A stretch of 64,000 nucleotides of DNA from Klebsormidium nitens. Lineage: Eukaryota; Streptophyta; Klebsormidiophyceae; Klebsormidiales; Klebsormidiaceae. The notes below the pieces were generated by a model. It saw only the letters and a list, made by a program, of their open reading frames with translations, was not told the origin of the DNA and searched no databases. Every line of letters begins with the position of its first letter. The first letter of the stretch is position 1. Made by a program: the position numbers and the translations under genes. Below, in pieces: positions 35,369-45,298 of the stretch. The stretch is taken from the NCBI GenBank assembly GCA_000708835.1, contig DF237135.1, positions 1 to 64,000 on the forward strand, read 5' to 3'.

Positions 35369-36101
35369 GACTAAGCGTTTTTAGCTTGTACCACTACCAC
35401 ATGTGCTCACAGCCATCTCCGGGGGTGCAGAAGTGCTGAAATGAAGCTGCAGGCATGCACTCTGGTCCTATTACCATATCAGATTTCTAAAGTCACTGTC
35501 TGCGGACTCTTCTCAAAAGTACAGATGCCAAGAATCAAACATCAAGGAGGACAACCTTTGAAGCAGAAGATCCTGGATTCACCATCAAACCTTCCTGCAA
35601 AGATGGCGTTACGTCTTGCCTTCGTATGGTATCATTACGAAAGGAAGGATGATGCTTATCTCCAGTCAGCTGTGGGGTGAGAAGCAAAATTGCCTGGAGA
35701 AGAGAGCCATATGCCAATGGCATGGGGTACTTTTGAAATCAGGAAAAAACAGAGTGCAGCCATTCTCCTTGTTTCCGCCAGTGCGCTCTGCGAGCACATC
35801 ATGCAGCCAGCTGGGTACCACATGGCAACTTGGAGAAAGAAGGCATTTACCTTCTCTGACCGGTCACGTGCACGATCTACCGGGGAAGCTACACAAGCTA
35901 TCTCCAGCGAACGCTTTCTCGGTGCAAGGCTACCGGCCGTGCACATGTTGGGAGCTCAGCCTCTAGCTCCACAAATTGGTTCTTCCAACTTCAAGTTCAA
36001 CTTCAACTTCAAGTTCAGACGTTCTGCTTGCTGGCTGTGGTGCCTTTTGCCAGGAGCTTTTTAGTTCGACTTCTTAAGCAAGAAAGGACCACCATGATGA
36101 G
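35369..36101. other. divergent promoter region between MAA3-like and lpxB genes
   Basis: These 733 nt separate two head-to-head genes. The region contains a TTCAAG/TTCAAC hexamer array at 35987-36018, shortly before the lpxB start, and an upstream ORF at its right end. No coding exon is supported. Confidence 0.5.
35987..36018. repeat. TTCAAG/TTCAAC hexamer repeat
   Basis: About five degenerate copies of the hexamer TTCAAG or TTCAAC lie 80-110 nt upstream of the lpxB start, probably in its 5' leader or core promoter. The array near position 51 has the same unit. Confidence 0.6.
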
Positions 36102-36117
36102 ATGTTTCGTGTGCTGA
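36094..36117 (+). promoter_or_regulatory. upstream ORF overlapping the lpxB start
   Basis: An ATGATG pair in a strong initiation context (ACCACCATGATG) opens a seven-codon frame, MMRCFVC, that stops at 36117. It overlaps the presumed lpxB ATG at 36102 in another frame. If transcription starts upstream, ribosomes would meet it first, which would lower lpxB translation. Confidence 0.45.
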
Positions 36118-39100
36118 GGTGCACCCCACAGCCGGCCACAGGCGATCAACGCTCACCAGAACTGGGTGCTTTTGAAGCGACTTTGCTCCACCAGCGCTCT
36201 TTCTCTCTATGTGCCTCCAAATCCAGGGGAGAATTTTGGCGGATCAATCAACCACCAACGGGGCACCCACAACCGAGCACCACCCTGCTTAATCATCCCT
36301 TGTGGTCTGGTGTTCCCCCGGTAGCAGCGTTTGAATCAGCCTACTACTTCGCTCGCCGGGGAAGTTTTGAGACATGGCGCCCGCACCTTGGCGCAGTTTC
36401 GACGAACACTGCAAACCTGGGCTTGAGAAGTCTTGTGGAGGGAGCTGCACCACCCTCATACTGCATCCAGCACCAGCTGTTGAGGCATTGCCCCCGGAGC
36501 ACTGCGGGGAACGGATCTCGCCTTCCATCACGCACGGAGTTTGTGATTGCTATAATCAAGCAGAGTGGCCATTCCAGGCTTTTGCGTTCAGTTGGACTAC
36601 AAGAGAAAGACCAGTTCTGGAACACTTTAAGAATCTTCATAATTGCTGGAGAACCATCAGGGGACAGCATTGGGGGCTCTCTGATGGTGGCAATGCGAAA
36701 GGTAGCCCATAGGCACACTGTGGAGTTCAAGGGCGTTGGGGGGTAAGTCTGTCAATACCACAGTGGTACACATTTCTGAAATGGCCAATGGGTGTAGTTG
36801 CAAACCATGGTGGCAATTGAAGAAACATCATTAAAAGACTTATTTGGTTTGATGAATGTAAAGCTGTTGATTGATTACTTGCCTGAAGGATCTACTTTCT
36901 GGTCTCTTTTCTGCCCTGCAAGGGCAGCCCCGATCTCTACCTGACCATCTTCTTTAATGATCTGCTCGGTGTGACCTTTTGGAATTATCAGCAAGACGGA
37001 TCCTTGAGTCATCCCAGCCCTTTCTCTTATGTAGCCCCAAGATGCAGCAAGCAGGGCTGACGTCACTTTTTCCAATGGATGACCTGGCTGTCATGGGAAT
37101 CGCAGAGGTCATCTCCTCTATCTTCCGCATCAAGGTAAGTGTTACACCTTGAAGCGATAGGCAGCGTAATTGCTTGGACATTGTCAGAGCAGAAGATTGT
37201 GATTCTGAGTCGCTGTTCCATCAGCCTGCGTCCTTGGTTGCTTTCTCGATGCCTTAATGTGCAAAGTAAACCACAATGGGTAGAGCTGGTGTGACATGTA
37301 ACAGAAGAGATTTACACCCTTCTAGGAAGGCAGTGCCCATATTGCGATCTGGCTCTCTCAACTGCTTGATCTTCTCTCACCTGCACCATCCTGAAACAGC
37401 GCAGGATCTCAGAGACGGTTGCAGCCCTGCTTGATTTCCACCCCCACATCGTCGTCACCATTGACTCCAAGGGCTTCTGTCACCGCGTGCTGACCAGCGC
37501 ACGAGGCAAGTGCTCTCGTACTAGCTTTCTTAAAGAGCCGTATCTACCATCGTATCCCTGCCTCTCCTGACATGGGGTCCTTGCACCTTGAGTCCCGGAA
37601 ACTTGCTGTCAATTTCTGCAGAAACTGTCAGAGCCTTGAGTTTCTTTGGCAGCAGTTACTTTGCTTTTGTGTCCATCCTCATCCACACGTCCCGTCTGCA
37701 GAAGAATTTGTGACGGCTGCGGTCGCCCCCCCTGCCTGCATACAGTATGTCGCCCCCTCTATCTGGGCCTACAAGGACGGCGGTCCTCAGCAGCTGGCAG
37801 CTAAATGGGGCCCAGTCATCGACCACATGCTGTGCATCCTCCCCTTCGAGCCTCCCCTCTGCCGAGCCGCCAGCATACCCGCAACTTTTGTGGGGCACCC
37901 TGTTCTAGAGGACGCTTGGGAGTGTCAATCGTCCAGTGTTGGTCACCCCTGGGAAATCCATGGCGACGGAGCAGCTTTTCGATTGCAGCACGGGCTTGGA
38001 CACGGTGCGCCTGCTGTCACCTGGCCAGAGTATGCTAGAGATTGCTCTAGCCCGTCTATAATACCTTCAGAGTGGCTGACCGAGTCCATCTTGTCTGTCA
38101 GCCACTCGAGATCAGACATTGAGACTCCCAAATGTCTAATCGAGCCCTGGCTGCTTGCACAGTTTGCTCCGGCCTAGCAACTTGGATAGAAGTTTCGTGA
38201 GGGCGCAACTGGACATCATAATTTGACTTGATTGATGCGTCAGATGTGATTCAGATGCTTCCAAAAAACATTGTTTAACTGAAAGCCCCCCCCCTTCTTT
38301 GCAGAAGCTCGGCCCATGGTTTGCTTTCTGCCAGGGAGTCGCCGCCAAGAGATCCAGCGTCTGCTACCCACATTCAGGAGAACGTTCATGCTCCTCCGCG
38401 AAGGGCGGCCAAAACTGACCGCTGTGGTGGTCACGATTCCTGGCCCCGTCGGAGACCAAGTCACTGCCGACGTGGCAGCTTGGAGTATCAGTCACGCAGT
38501 CACATGCACACCCGCTACGGAGCAGGAGAGATACAACGCCTTTGCGGTGAGCCTGCCTTGCTGTTTGCCCGATTCGAGTACGTTCTATCCCAGCTTGTAG
38601 AGCCAAGCAAAATCATCCGACTCCGACTCCTCGAAACGGAAACATTGTGGCTTCATTATTCGAGAGGGGATTGGCTGCTCATCTGGCTCCCTTCTCACGG
38701 CTGCCTGATCGTTGAACGGCGGCCTATGACACTTCTCTGCTACAGCTGCAGAAGACAGTTGCGTTCCGAACTTCGCTTGCCGTTGGGGTCTTCGCCCAGC
38801 CAGCCCGGAGCACAGAACAAGTCCATCCTTCCTGCGCATCTCTTCGATGTACTAGACAAAAAATGTACTCGTAGAACATGGTCTGCTAGTACCGCCTTCG
38901 TACTGGCAGGACTTAAACTGCCCCTCCGCAGGCCTGCGACGTTGCCATAGCCGCCTCCGGCACGGCCGTCATGCAGCTGCTGCTCGCGCGCATCCCCACG
39001 GTGGTGGCGTACCAGGCCCACTGGCTGACCGAGTGGGTGGCCCGGCGGCTCGCGGCGGTGCGCCACCTGGCGCTGCCCAACATCCTGGCGGGGCGCGAGG

Positions 39101-39737
39101 TCGTGCCTGAGGCCATCTTCGCGGATTGCACTCCGGAGCGGCTCGCTCAGCATGCCAGGTGGGGCGGCCAGAGAGTTCGTGAGAAGCTGGCAAAGGTTTT
39201 TGAGAATCTACTTCTGGCTTGGGTTTCGGACGGTTTGTGATAAAGCGCTCTTGGCTGGTGCAGCCAATTGGGGTTCGAAGGACAGATCGTCCTTCTGTTT
39301 GAGTAAGAATCCAGCCGTCAAGATAGCATCAGTTCTTTGGAGCTTGCGACAACCTTGGCAAGCGTCTTAGCTGAATCGGCACAGGCCAACTCAAATAGCG
39401 AGCTATGATTCGCAGTCTGGTCACCAACCGCATTTTTTTGCCCTGCAGCTCCTTACTGAAGAGCCGCTTCGAAAGGACCTTGCAAGCTGAGAACGCAGAG
39501 CGGATTCTGTCTTTCCTTGGTCCTCCGGCGAGCCGCAGCCCGGGGCCTTGCAAGCAGAAGAGGATCCAACGATCTGGTGCTGCCGACAGCTCGCGTGATA
39601 TGTTGACGGAGGAGGACAAAGTCATCGAAACGGGTGTTGCAGAATGTCCTATAACGTTGTATGAAAGGCCAAGCATGGTGGCAGCCAGGGCTATCCTCCA
39701 TTGTTTTGAACAGAAACATTATGCAGAGGTACTCTGA
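36102..39737 (+). CDS. lpxB: lipid-A-disaccharide synthase (LpxB), probably mitochondrial
   Basis: Seven exons, 36102-36742, 37035-37134, 37400-37505, 37702-38004, 38305-38546, 38932-39158 and 39449-39737, give 635 residues. LpxB joins UDP-2,3-diacylglucosamine and lipid X to form the lipid A disaccharide (GT19 glycosyltransferase). Family marks: AGEPSGD at 182-188, LFPMDDLAVMGIAEV, VVTIDSKGFCHRV, QYVAPSIWAYK, FVGHPVLED, FLPGSRRQEI, AASGTAVMQLLLARIP and PSMVAARAIL near the end. An N-terminal extension of about 178 residues precedes the enzyme and is rich in Arg and Ser, with no internal Met; plant LpxB is mitochondrial, so this may include a targeting sequence. Intron 3 needs a GC donor (CGAG|GCAAGT) to keep frame. 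Only one in-frame ATG exists before the catalytic domain, so the start at 36102 is likely but is shadowed by an upstream ORF. Confidence 0.87.
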
Positions 39738-40921
39738 CTTCCCTCAAATGATTGGCATAGACATAAAACTTAATTGCCATAGAATCAACGTTGACCGACG
39801 ATTGAATGTATTTTGGATTGGCTTTCACGCGTTGATTGGTGTAGAGCCGACATGTTTAATTCTGTCGCAGCACCATGGCACGAGTCGAACCATCTTGTAA
39901 GCATCTAGATCGCTTGGATCGATTGAAGATGTTGCCAATGGGAGCGACATACGAAGGTGCATGAGCGACCAGTGGGGATGGCAGATGCACTCTAGGGTGA
40001 TCCGATGATCTGACCAGCCTAGCTAGCTAGCTGCTAGCCTGGCTTTTAAAAATATTGTCACGTGTACTGTCCGACTTTGTGATCGAGAACGTACATTGTG
40101 TTGCATTAAAACTCAATGCAATGAGTGGAAATTGCATTGAAACTCATTCAATGAATGGAAATTACCTAGTCAACGTTCTCTCCGGGCTCGGTTCTCTCAC
40201 CGGCCTTATGCAGTCCTTTCATATGTGATTCATATTGTTGTAACCTAATGACTCGGAATCTTAAAACAATTGTTCATGCATGCCATGTCAGCGCTTGGAG
40301 CTGCACCGCCATTCAATCTCATTTGCAATCGGCCTGCGCACGAGGATCGTGCTGTGCATGCCTTGACTGCGCGCCAACGCACGGATTCAAGGCCGTGCCG
40401 CCGCGCGACCATCCACTTCTGTGTCGAACGAGTTTCGAAAGCTGCCATGCCATATGCTCAACTTCGGCCCCCTGTTTGCGGACGCGTGTGAGCTCAACTG
40501 CGGACATGCGGAGGTATATGAGTATCGGCGGAGTTCAATCCAGGTGCATACTTGATTGTGGAGTCTGCGCTTGTTGGATCGGTCTTCTTCAGCAATTGGA
40601 ACACACTGACCATCTCCAACTTTCAACATCTCATCGAGCTGCATTGTATCCGCATCACACAGTCATTTCCCAAAGGAGCTGGTGTTCAAAGGTGACTCTT
40701 CAGAGATTGATGCTTCGAAGGCTCCATCGCTCGGTTTGCCCCCCATCTTGGGACCAAGTCCGGCCTTCGAAGTGAGCACCAATCATACGGGCCTCCCTTT
40801 GGTTAAATCTGCTACCTGAGACCGTCACAAGATTGAAGAACGCACCTGTGATGTCCAAAAGGGCGCTGCAATTCATTTGAGCTTTGAAGGAAAGAACGGT
40901 GAAGTGGACTGAACAGAAAGC
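39738..40921. other. intergenic
   Basis: Sequence between lpxB and the small secretory-protein gene. It holds an AT-rich tandem duplication at 40103-40163 and short open frames, including a 175-codon frame at 40248-40775 that has no protein-like features. No RNA gene was recognised. Confidence 0.45.
40103..40163. repeat. 30-nt imperfect tandem duplication
   Basis: Two adjacent copies of about 30 nt share GCATT(A/G)AAACTCA and ATGA(G/A)TGGAAATT. The first spans 40103-40133 and the second 40134-40163. The repeat is non-coding and of unknown significance. Confidence 0.6.
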
Positions 40922-42362
40922 ATGGACACGGCTTGCCACCTTTTCGTTCTATGCCTTGTCACAGTAAGTTCTTCAGCCATTCCTTCCTGTCTCTCTTTTC
41001 GCTACAGCATTGGTGAGCTTGAGCTCAAATGGTTCCTAGGCACCTGCAGTATCTTGATTGTTCTACTGACATTCCTATTTGCTCCCTTGCTCGAGGCGTG
41101 TTTGACATCACCTCCTTCATTACCTTTGCACGAGGTCTTCCTCTGAGTACAGGTAGCAGTTCCTCTAATCAGTACATAAGCACGTCTGGAAGCGAAACAT
41201 CAGGATGTCGCTGTTTACTTACATTCAGGTGATACTTGCATGCGCTGCCTCCGAGTCCTATCCTCCCAGAAGCGTAGAGCGAGATGATCTATCAGAAGTA
41301 GCTGCTCTTCATGCAGGTAAGATATCAATCTGTTCGTGTCCTCTACTCAAACGTCAAGCTGCTTGCGCTGTCTTAAGATAGCCAGGTATATTCTGTTTTG
41401 TCTGGTGCTTGGTGCTTAATTGGCCAAACCTTCCAATCCGACTTCCTGATGTCTCTGCTTGTTTATCCCTCAACCAACGGATGCATCTTGTTCGCGAGAG
41501 CAACAGCTCTTGATTGTGTATCATCCAGATGCAAACCTTTACACTGAGTTTCTTGTAAATTAGGTGCTACGATTGTGAGTATTTGCATCCTGTTACCTTA
41601 CAGAGTTCATCTCCACGAAGAGTTTTCGTACCGTATCAGTCAGCACATACCCTCTGTCAGAACCATGCCGCGTCTACTGCAAGTTCCAAATATTCTCCTT
41701 CAACAACGGCACTAAGACCGAGCTGCGGCAATCTGTGAGCATTGGAAAAGGCGTTACTGTGCCGCTGCTCGGATTGGAGCAAGGGGAAAGGTACCAAGTG
41801 GCTTGCCGCTGCTCTGATCCGCGAGGCTCGTGCTTTTCAGGTGAATTTGCAAGTGTTGTTCTTTGGCTTTTTCATCGAGCCGAGTTAGTGTAAATGGCTT
41901 ACCCGGTGCGCCCTCACGCTGAAGCATAGAGTGTCCCTTTTTGTGTCATTGTCAAGTCACCTTAAAAGAGCAACTTTTGGTCATGAGTAGCTATAACCTG
42001 AAACTGTAACCAAACAACTTGAATTTGAATTCGCTGGTGCTCCGGCAACATCGAAGCGTCTGGACGCAGATCCCGGTTCGCTGGACTTCTCCACAGAAGA
42101 AGACGACTTCGAAGCTGGTAAAGTTGGCTACGACCTCGCCTCAAGGGTCCATGTCGGATCGTTTCATCTTAGAACGCATATTTTCGAGAACATAACCGAG
42201 ACATCTACAGAATCCAACGAGATAGAGGCGCCGTTGGAAGAACAACCAGTGAAAGATCCGGGACAGATCTGGGAAAAGTTGAGCAGGAAGGCGCCGATAT
42301 TGATTGGGATTGCCTTGGCTGAGGTCATTGGTATGATGACACTCAATAAAGTGTTCGCTTGA
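40922..42362 (+). CDS. small secretory or type I membrane protein, unknown function
   Basis: Four exons, 40922-40963, 41229-41316, 41604-41840 and 42070-42362, join in phase to give 219 residues. The N-terminus (LFVLCLVTVILACAAS) is a good signal peptide, split by intron 1. A middle part of about 80 residues, encoded mostly by exon 3, carries several cysteines (including CRVYCKF and CRCSD) and ends with VPLLGLEQGERYQVACRCSD. This spacing resembles the last strands of a fibronectin-III-like sandwich; that is inference. An acidic linker (STEEDDFEAG) follows. The C-terminus has a hydrophobic segment (APILIGIALAEVIGMMTL) with only a few residues after it, as in a membrane-anchored surface protein. 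I do not recognise a family. The exon 4 acceptor (GACGCAG) is the only nearby AG that keeps phase. Confidence 0.55.
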
Positions 42363-45298
42363 GATGTAAGTCGGCCTATTTCTTTTGTATGGTCACCTCC
42401 ATGCTCACTCTTCAAGACATTCTGATGTGGCCTCAGACAACAATACAAAGTCACGTGGGCCTTTCACTCTGTTGTAAAGTACCGCGCCTTGGATTGTGGA
42501 GCGGATTGCTCTGCGAGATGGAAGCCTTCTGGGGAGAAGGGTATGTAAGATGAGCTCATTCGCTATGTGGAAGTGTCATATCACCATTGGTTTCGACTAA
42601 GGATAATATTGATCATCATGAACACAATCACTTACAAAGAGGTAGCTCATCGGACAAAAGGCTCTCCAATTCTTATTACGATTGAAGAACTCTTCAAGAC
42701 CGATTGGTATCAGAGGTAAAACTCAACCCAAGATGGAGCACCTCCATTGGGCGTCTGCTTCAACTATCGATAATATGGATTCAAGCAAGTAGCTGCCGTC
42801 AACTCTATCTTGAAGTGAACCACCCGTGATTATATAGAACAGAGTGCAAACATAACTCTGATAATATTATGCGGTGGTGGCCAGAAACGGTAGGAGCGCG
42901 CACCAAGATTCCAACAAATATGTTGCGAAAAGATGCGAGGTTTCCAAAATGTTCTCAAGTTGCAGCTCAATTTCGTCTTTTCGTAAACAGATCTATTTAT
43001 GAAACAGTAAAGTTTCGACTGCAGGAAGGGATGAACACTTTCTTTCAATTGATTAGACCATGGACATGATGCTAGAAAATTATGTCTATCGACTCTTGTC
43101 TGCTTTTGTATATGTTCAATAGTCAGAATCTCGAATCAAGGCGGAACTCCGAGCCTTTTCAAGTCCAGTCCCCGTCCAGTCTAATGGCATTGCTTTGATA
43201 CAACACTGCAATAAGGTTGTCTCGATAGGTGCTTACCACCTGGCCATGCTTAGATGCTTGTAAAGTAGTAATGAATGCAAACGTTTTAAAACTCCATGCA
43301 GCGTACGCGACATCGAAGTTTGATTGCTTTGTCAAACTCGGACTGCATGCATCAGGGCCTGCGAGAATTGGGAATCCATGAGATCATATGTGCGAGATGG
43401 GCACCGGCTCGCACTTGCTGCAAGTAATCAACTATGATAGTTGTTTCAGTGATGCAGGCCAGTGCAGCTACTTCCTTCCTAAAAACAAGTAGGGATTGCC
43501 AGCTACTTTCCTCCGTACACATCAACGTCTCACTCATGTCGTCTGCCGCCTGTAGCTGCAAACAGACCCTGAGCTTTGCAGTGTGTCCCCCGAGTCAGCT
43601 AGGTTGATTGTGGCGCGATCGAGGCCCGCCGCTGTGCATGGCATGAGACTTGAGTCATGATGAATCCGGCGCCGCTAGCTAGCTGCATCATGCATCTCTC
43701 AAGCCCGACAACGGAAAACGGCGGCCTTTGATCGAGGAAGCTGAACGGACGCAGAGCAAGCGTAACGTCGACACGGCGCGCGCTAACATTCAACGCGCGT
43801 CGACTTCATCGCACGGTCGATTGTAGCCAAGCTAGAAATTCGTCGACTCCGATCAGCAAGTAAAAAGTGCGCGGAGGAATTTGGTGAGTTGCGTTACATT
43901 CCGCGAGCACCTCAGTAATAAGAGCACCTTGCTACGGTATATTGTGGCCTTGCTCGTAACCTACTGAGGACCATGGCACTCTTTGCCACAGTCACAGACA
44001 CTGCATGGGCAGCACTGAGCAGTGCCACCCCTACTGCCGCAGCAGCTTCTACGAGTCCTGGCGCGTTTCCAGCAGTTCTGCAATGTCCTGGGCATATGAC
44101 TCCCAGCAACTACAGCCGAAAACCCATTTGCTCGGCCTTGTCCGACATCCTTGAAGTTCCCAACGTTGTGTAACGCTCCTGTCAGAACAGTTCCACACTG
44201 GTCAATGACAATTCAACACTGTCGGCAGAAGACGACAATGCGTCTCAGTTCTACGATGTTAGTGAGCGGGAATATTGTGATACGTCCCCGAGTTTGCTGC
44301 TCTGTCAGACCCTGGTGCAGGAATACGGCCTTTCAGAACCTGCGCTGCCTGCGGGGTCGGACTGCCAACATCCTAGGTCTGCTGTACTTGGGTGACTCCC
44401 GGCACAAATCGCCATTGCTGTCGACGCTTTGCCTCAACGTCTTGGTTGCTTGTAGGGCGAAGAGCATCCAGATGTGGGCGAAAGGTCGATCAGCAAGTGC
44501 TCAGTGGGACACATGAGAAGGACCTATAGCTTCAGCACGAGCAGGGGACGAAACGAAGCGCTCAATCACGGGTTTCCTCCGGATTTTGTCGGCGGACCGA
44601 ACCTCGAATGAGTGCTGCGTCCACTTCTTGGTGGGCTCCGTGCGATCTCCAGTGCGCTTTTGACCGAGCCACATTAAGTGGCTTCCACCGGGTTGCTCCT
44701 AATGTCCAACGTTCAGGTTTGCGACCTTGCATCCGAGTAGTTTTGAGATAGCAGAGACACGCCCTGCGGTTCCACCATGTTCAGTCAAAACCAGGGGACA
44801 GGAACTGAGGTGGAGACGCGGGGGTCGGTGCGGGACATTCTTGCGGCAGCCAAACAGGCAGGGCCGCCAACTCGCTCGCCCACGTTCGACCTCAGCACCA
44901 AAAACCCCTTTTGATCTTTTCTCATGACAATAGTCATGTCAAGGTACCTTGCAGACTGGGTGGAAGATTGGTTCGCCCTTTGGAAAGCGTTCTCCTTACT
45001 CGTTTTCCTTTGTTTCCTTTGTCAAGAGAGCACACATATCTTATGCCAATCTTGCACCATCAACTATACCCATTCCGTTGCTATCCAGATCCAGATTCTA
45101 GTCTCCAAACCTCTAACTGTCTGCAAATTTGTCGATTAGAAGAGAGCAAGACTTCATCCGAGCCGGGAAACCGGCGGGTTCTCCAAGCTACTTGGCTTCT
45201 GCACCCTCGTTGCACCTTCCGAAACTCTTAGGGTCAGCTTAATCACCTAAAAAGTTGACATAACCTGGCCGGCGTCGCTTCATCTCCAGGACCCCAGG
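42363..45298. other. long intergenic region with two doubtful small ORFs
   Basis: Nearly 3 kb without a supported gene. A 66-codon ORF at 43973-44173 (beginning MALFATVTDTAWAALS) has a fair initiation context but no recognisable features. A 45-codon ORF lies at 44777 and is listed separately. The stretch 42600-43150 is AT-rich. No transposon ends, tRNA or rRNA were seen. Confidence 0.4.
44777..44914 (+). CDS. short ORF, possible 5' exon of the MyTH4-FERM gene
   Basis: A 45-residue frame begins with ATG in a strong context (TTCCACCATG) and reads MFSQNQGTGTEVETRGSV, with Gly/Ser/Thr-rich composition like a natural protein N-terminus. It lies about 385 nt upstream of the next gene's ATG on the same strand. 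Several candidate donors inside it could splice in phase to acceptors just before 45299 (for example after TCG at 44831 to the AG at 45289), which would lengthen the MyTH4-FERM protein. None is compelling. It may equally be a regulatory upstream ORF or chance. Confidence 0.25.
   Translation: MFSQNQGTGTEVETRGSVRDILAAAKQAGPPTRSPTFDLSTKNPF

Noticed and set aside
37929-37936. GT at GGGA|GTGTCA as the donor of lpxB exon 4
   Set aside because: It leaves the wrong phase for the next exon; extending to 38004 keeps phase and adds the expected GDGAAFRLQHGL segment.
40248-40775. 175-codon ORF upstream of the small secretory-protein gene
   Set aside because: It has no recognisable domain, atypical composition and no supporting splice signals; probably chance.
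43973-44173. 66-codon ORF with a fair initiation context
   Set aside because: No family or targeting feature is visible and it stands alone in a long non-coding stretch; mentioned only within the intergenic entry.
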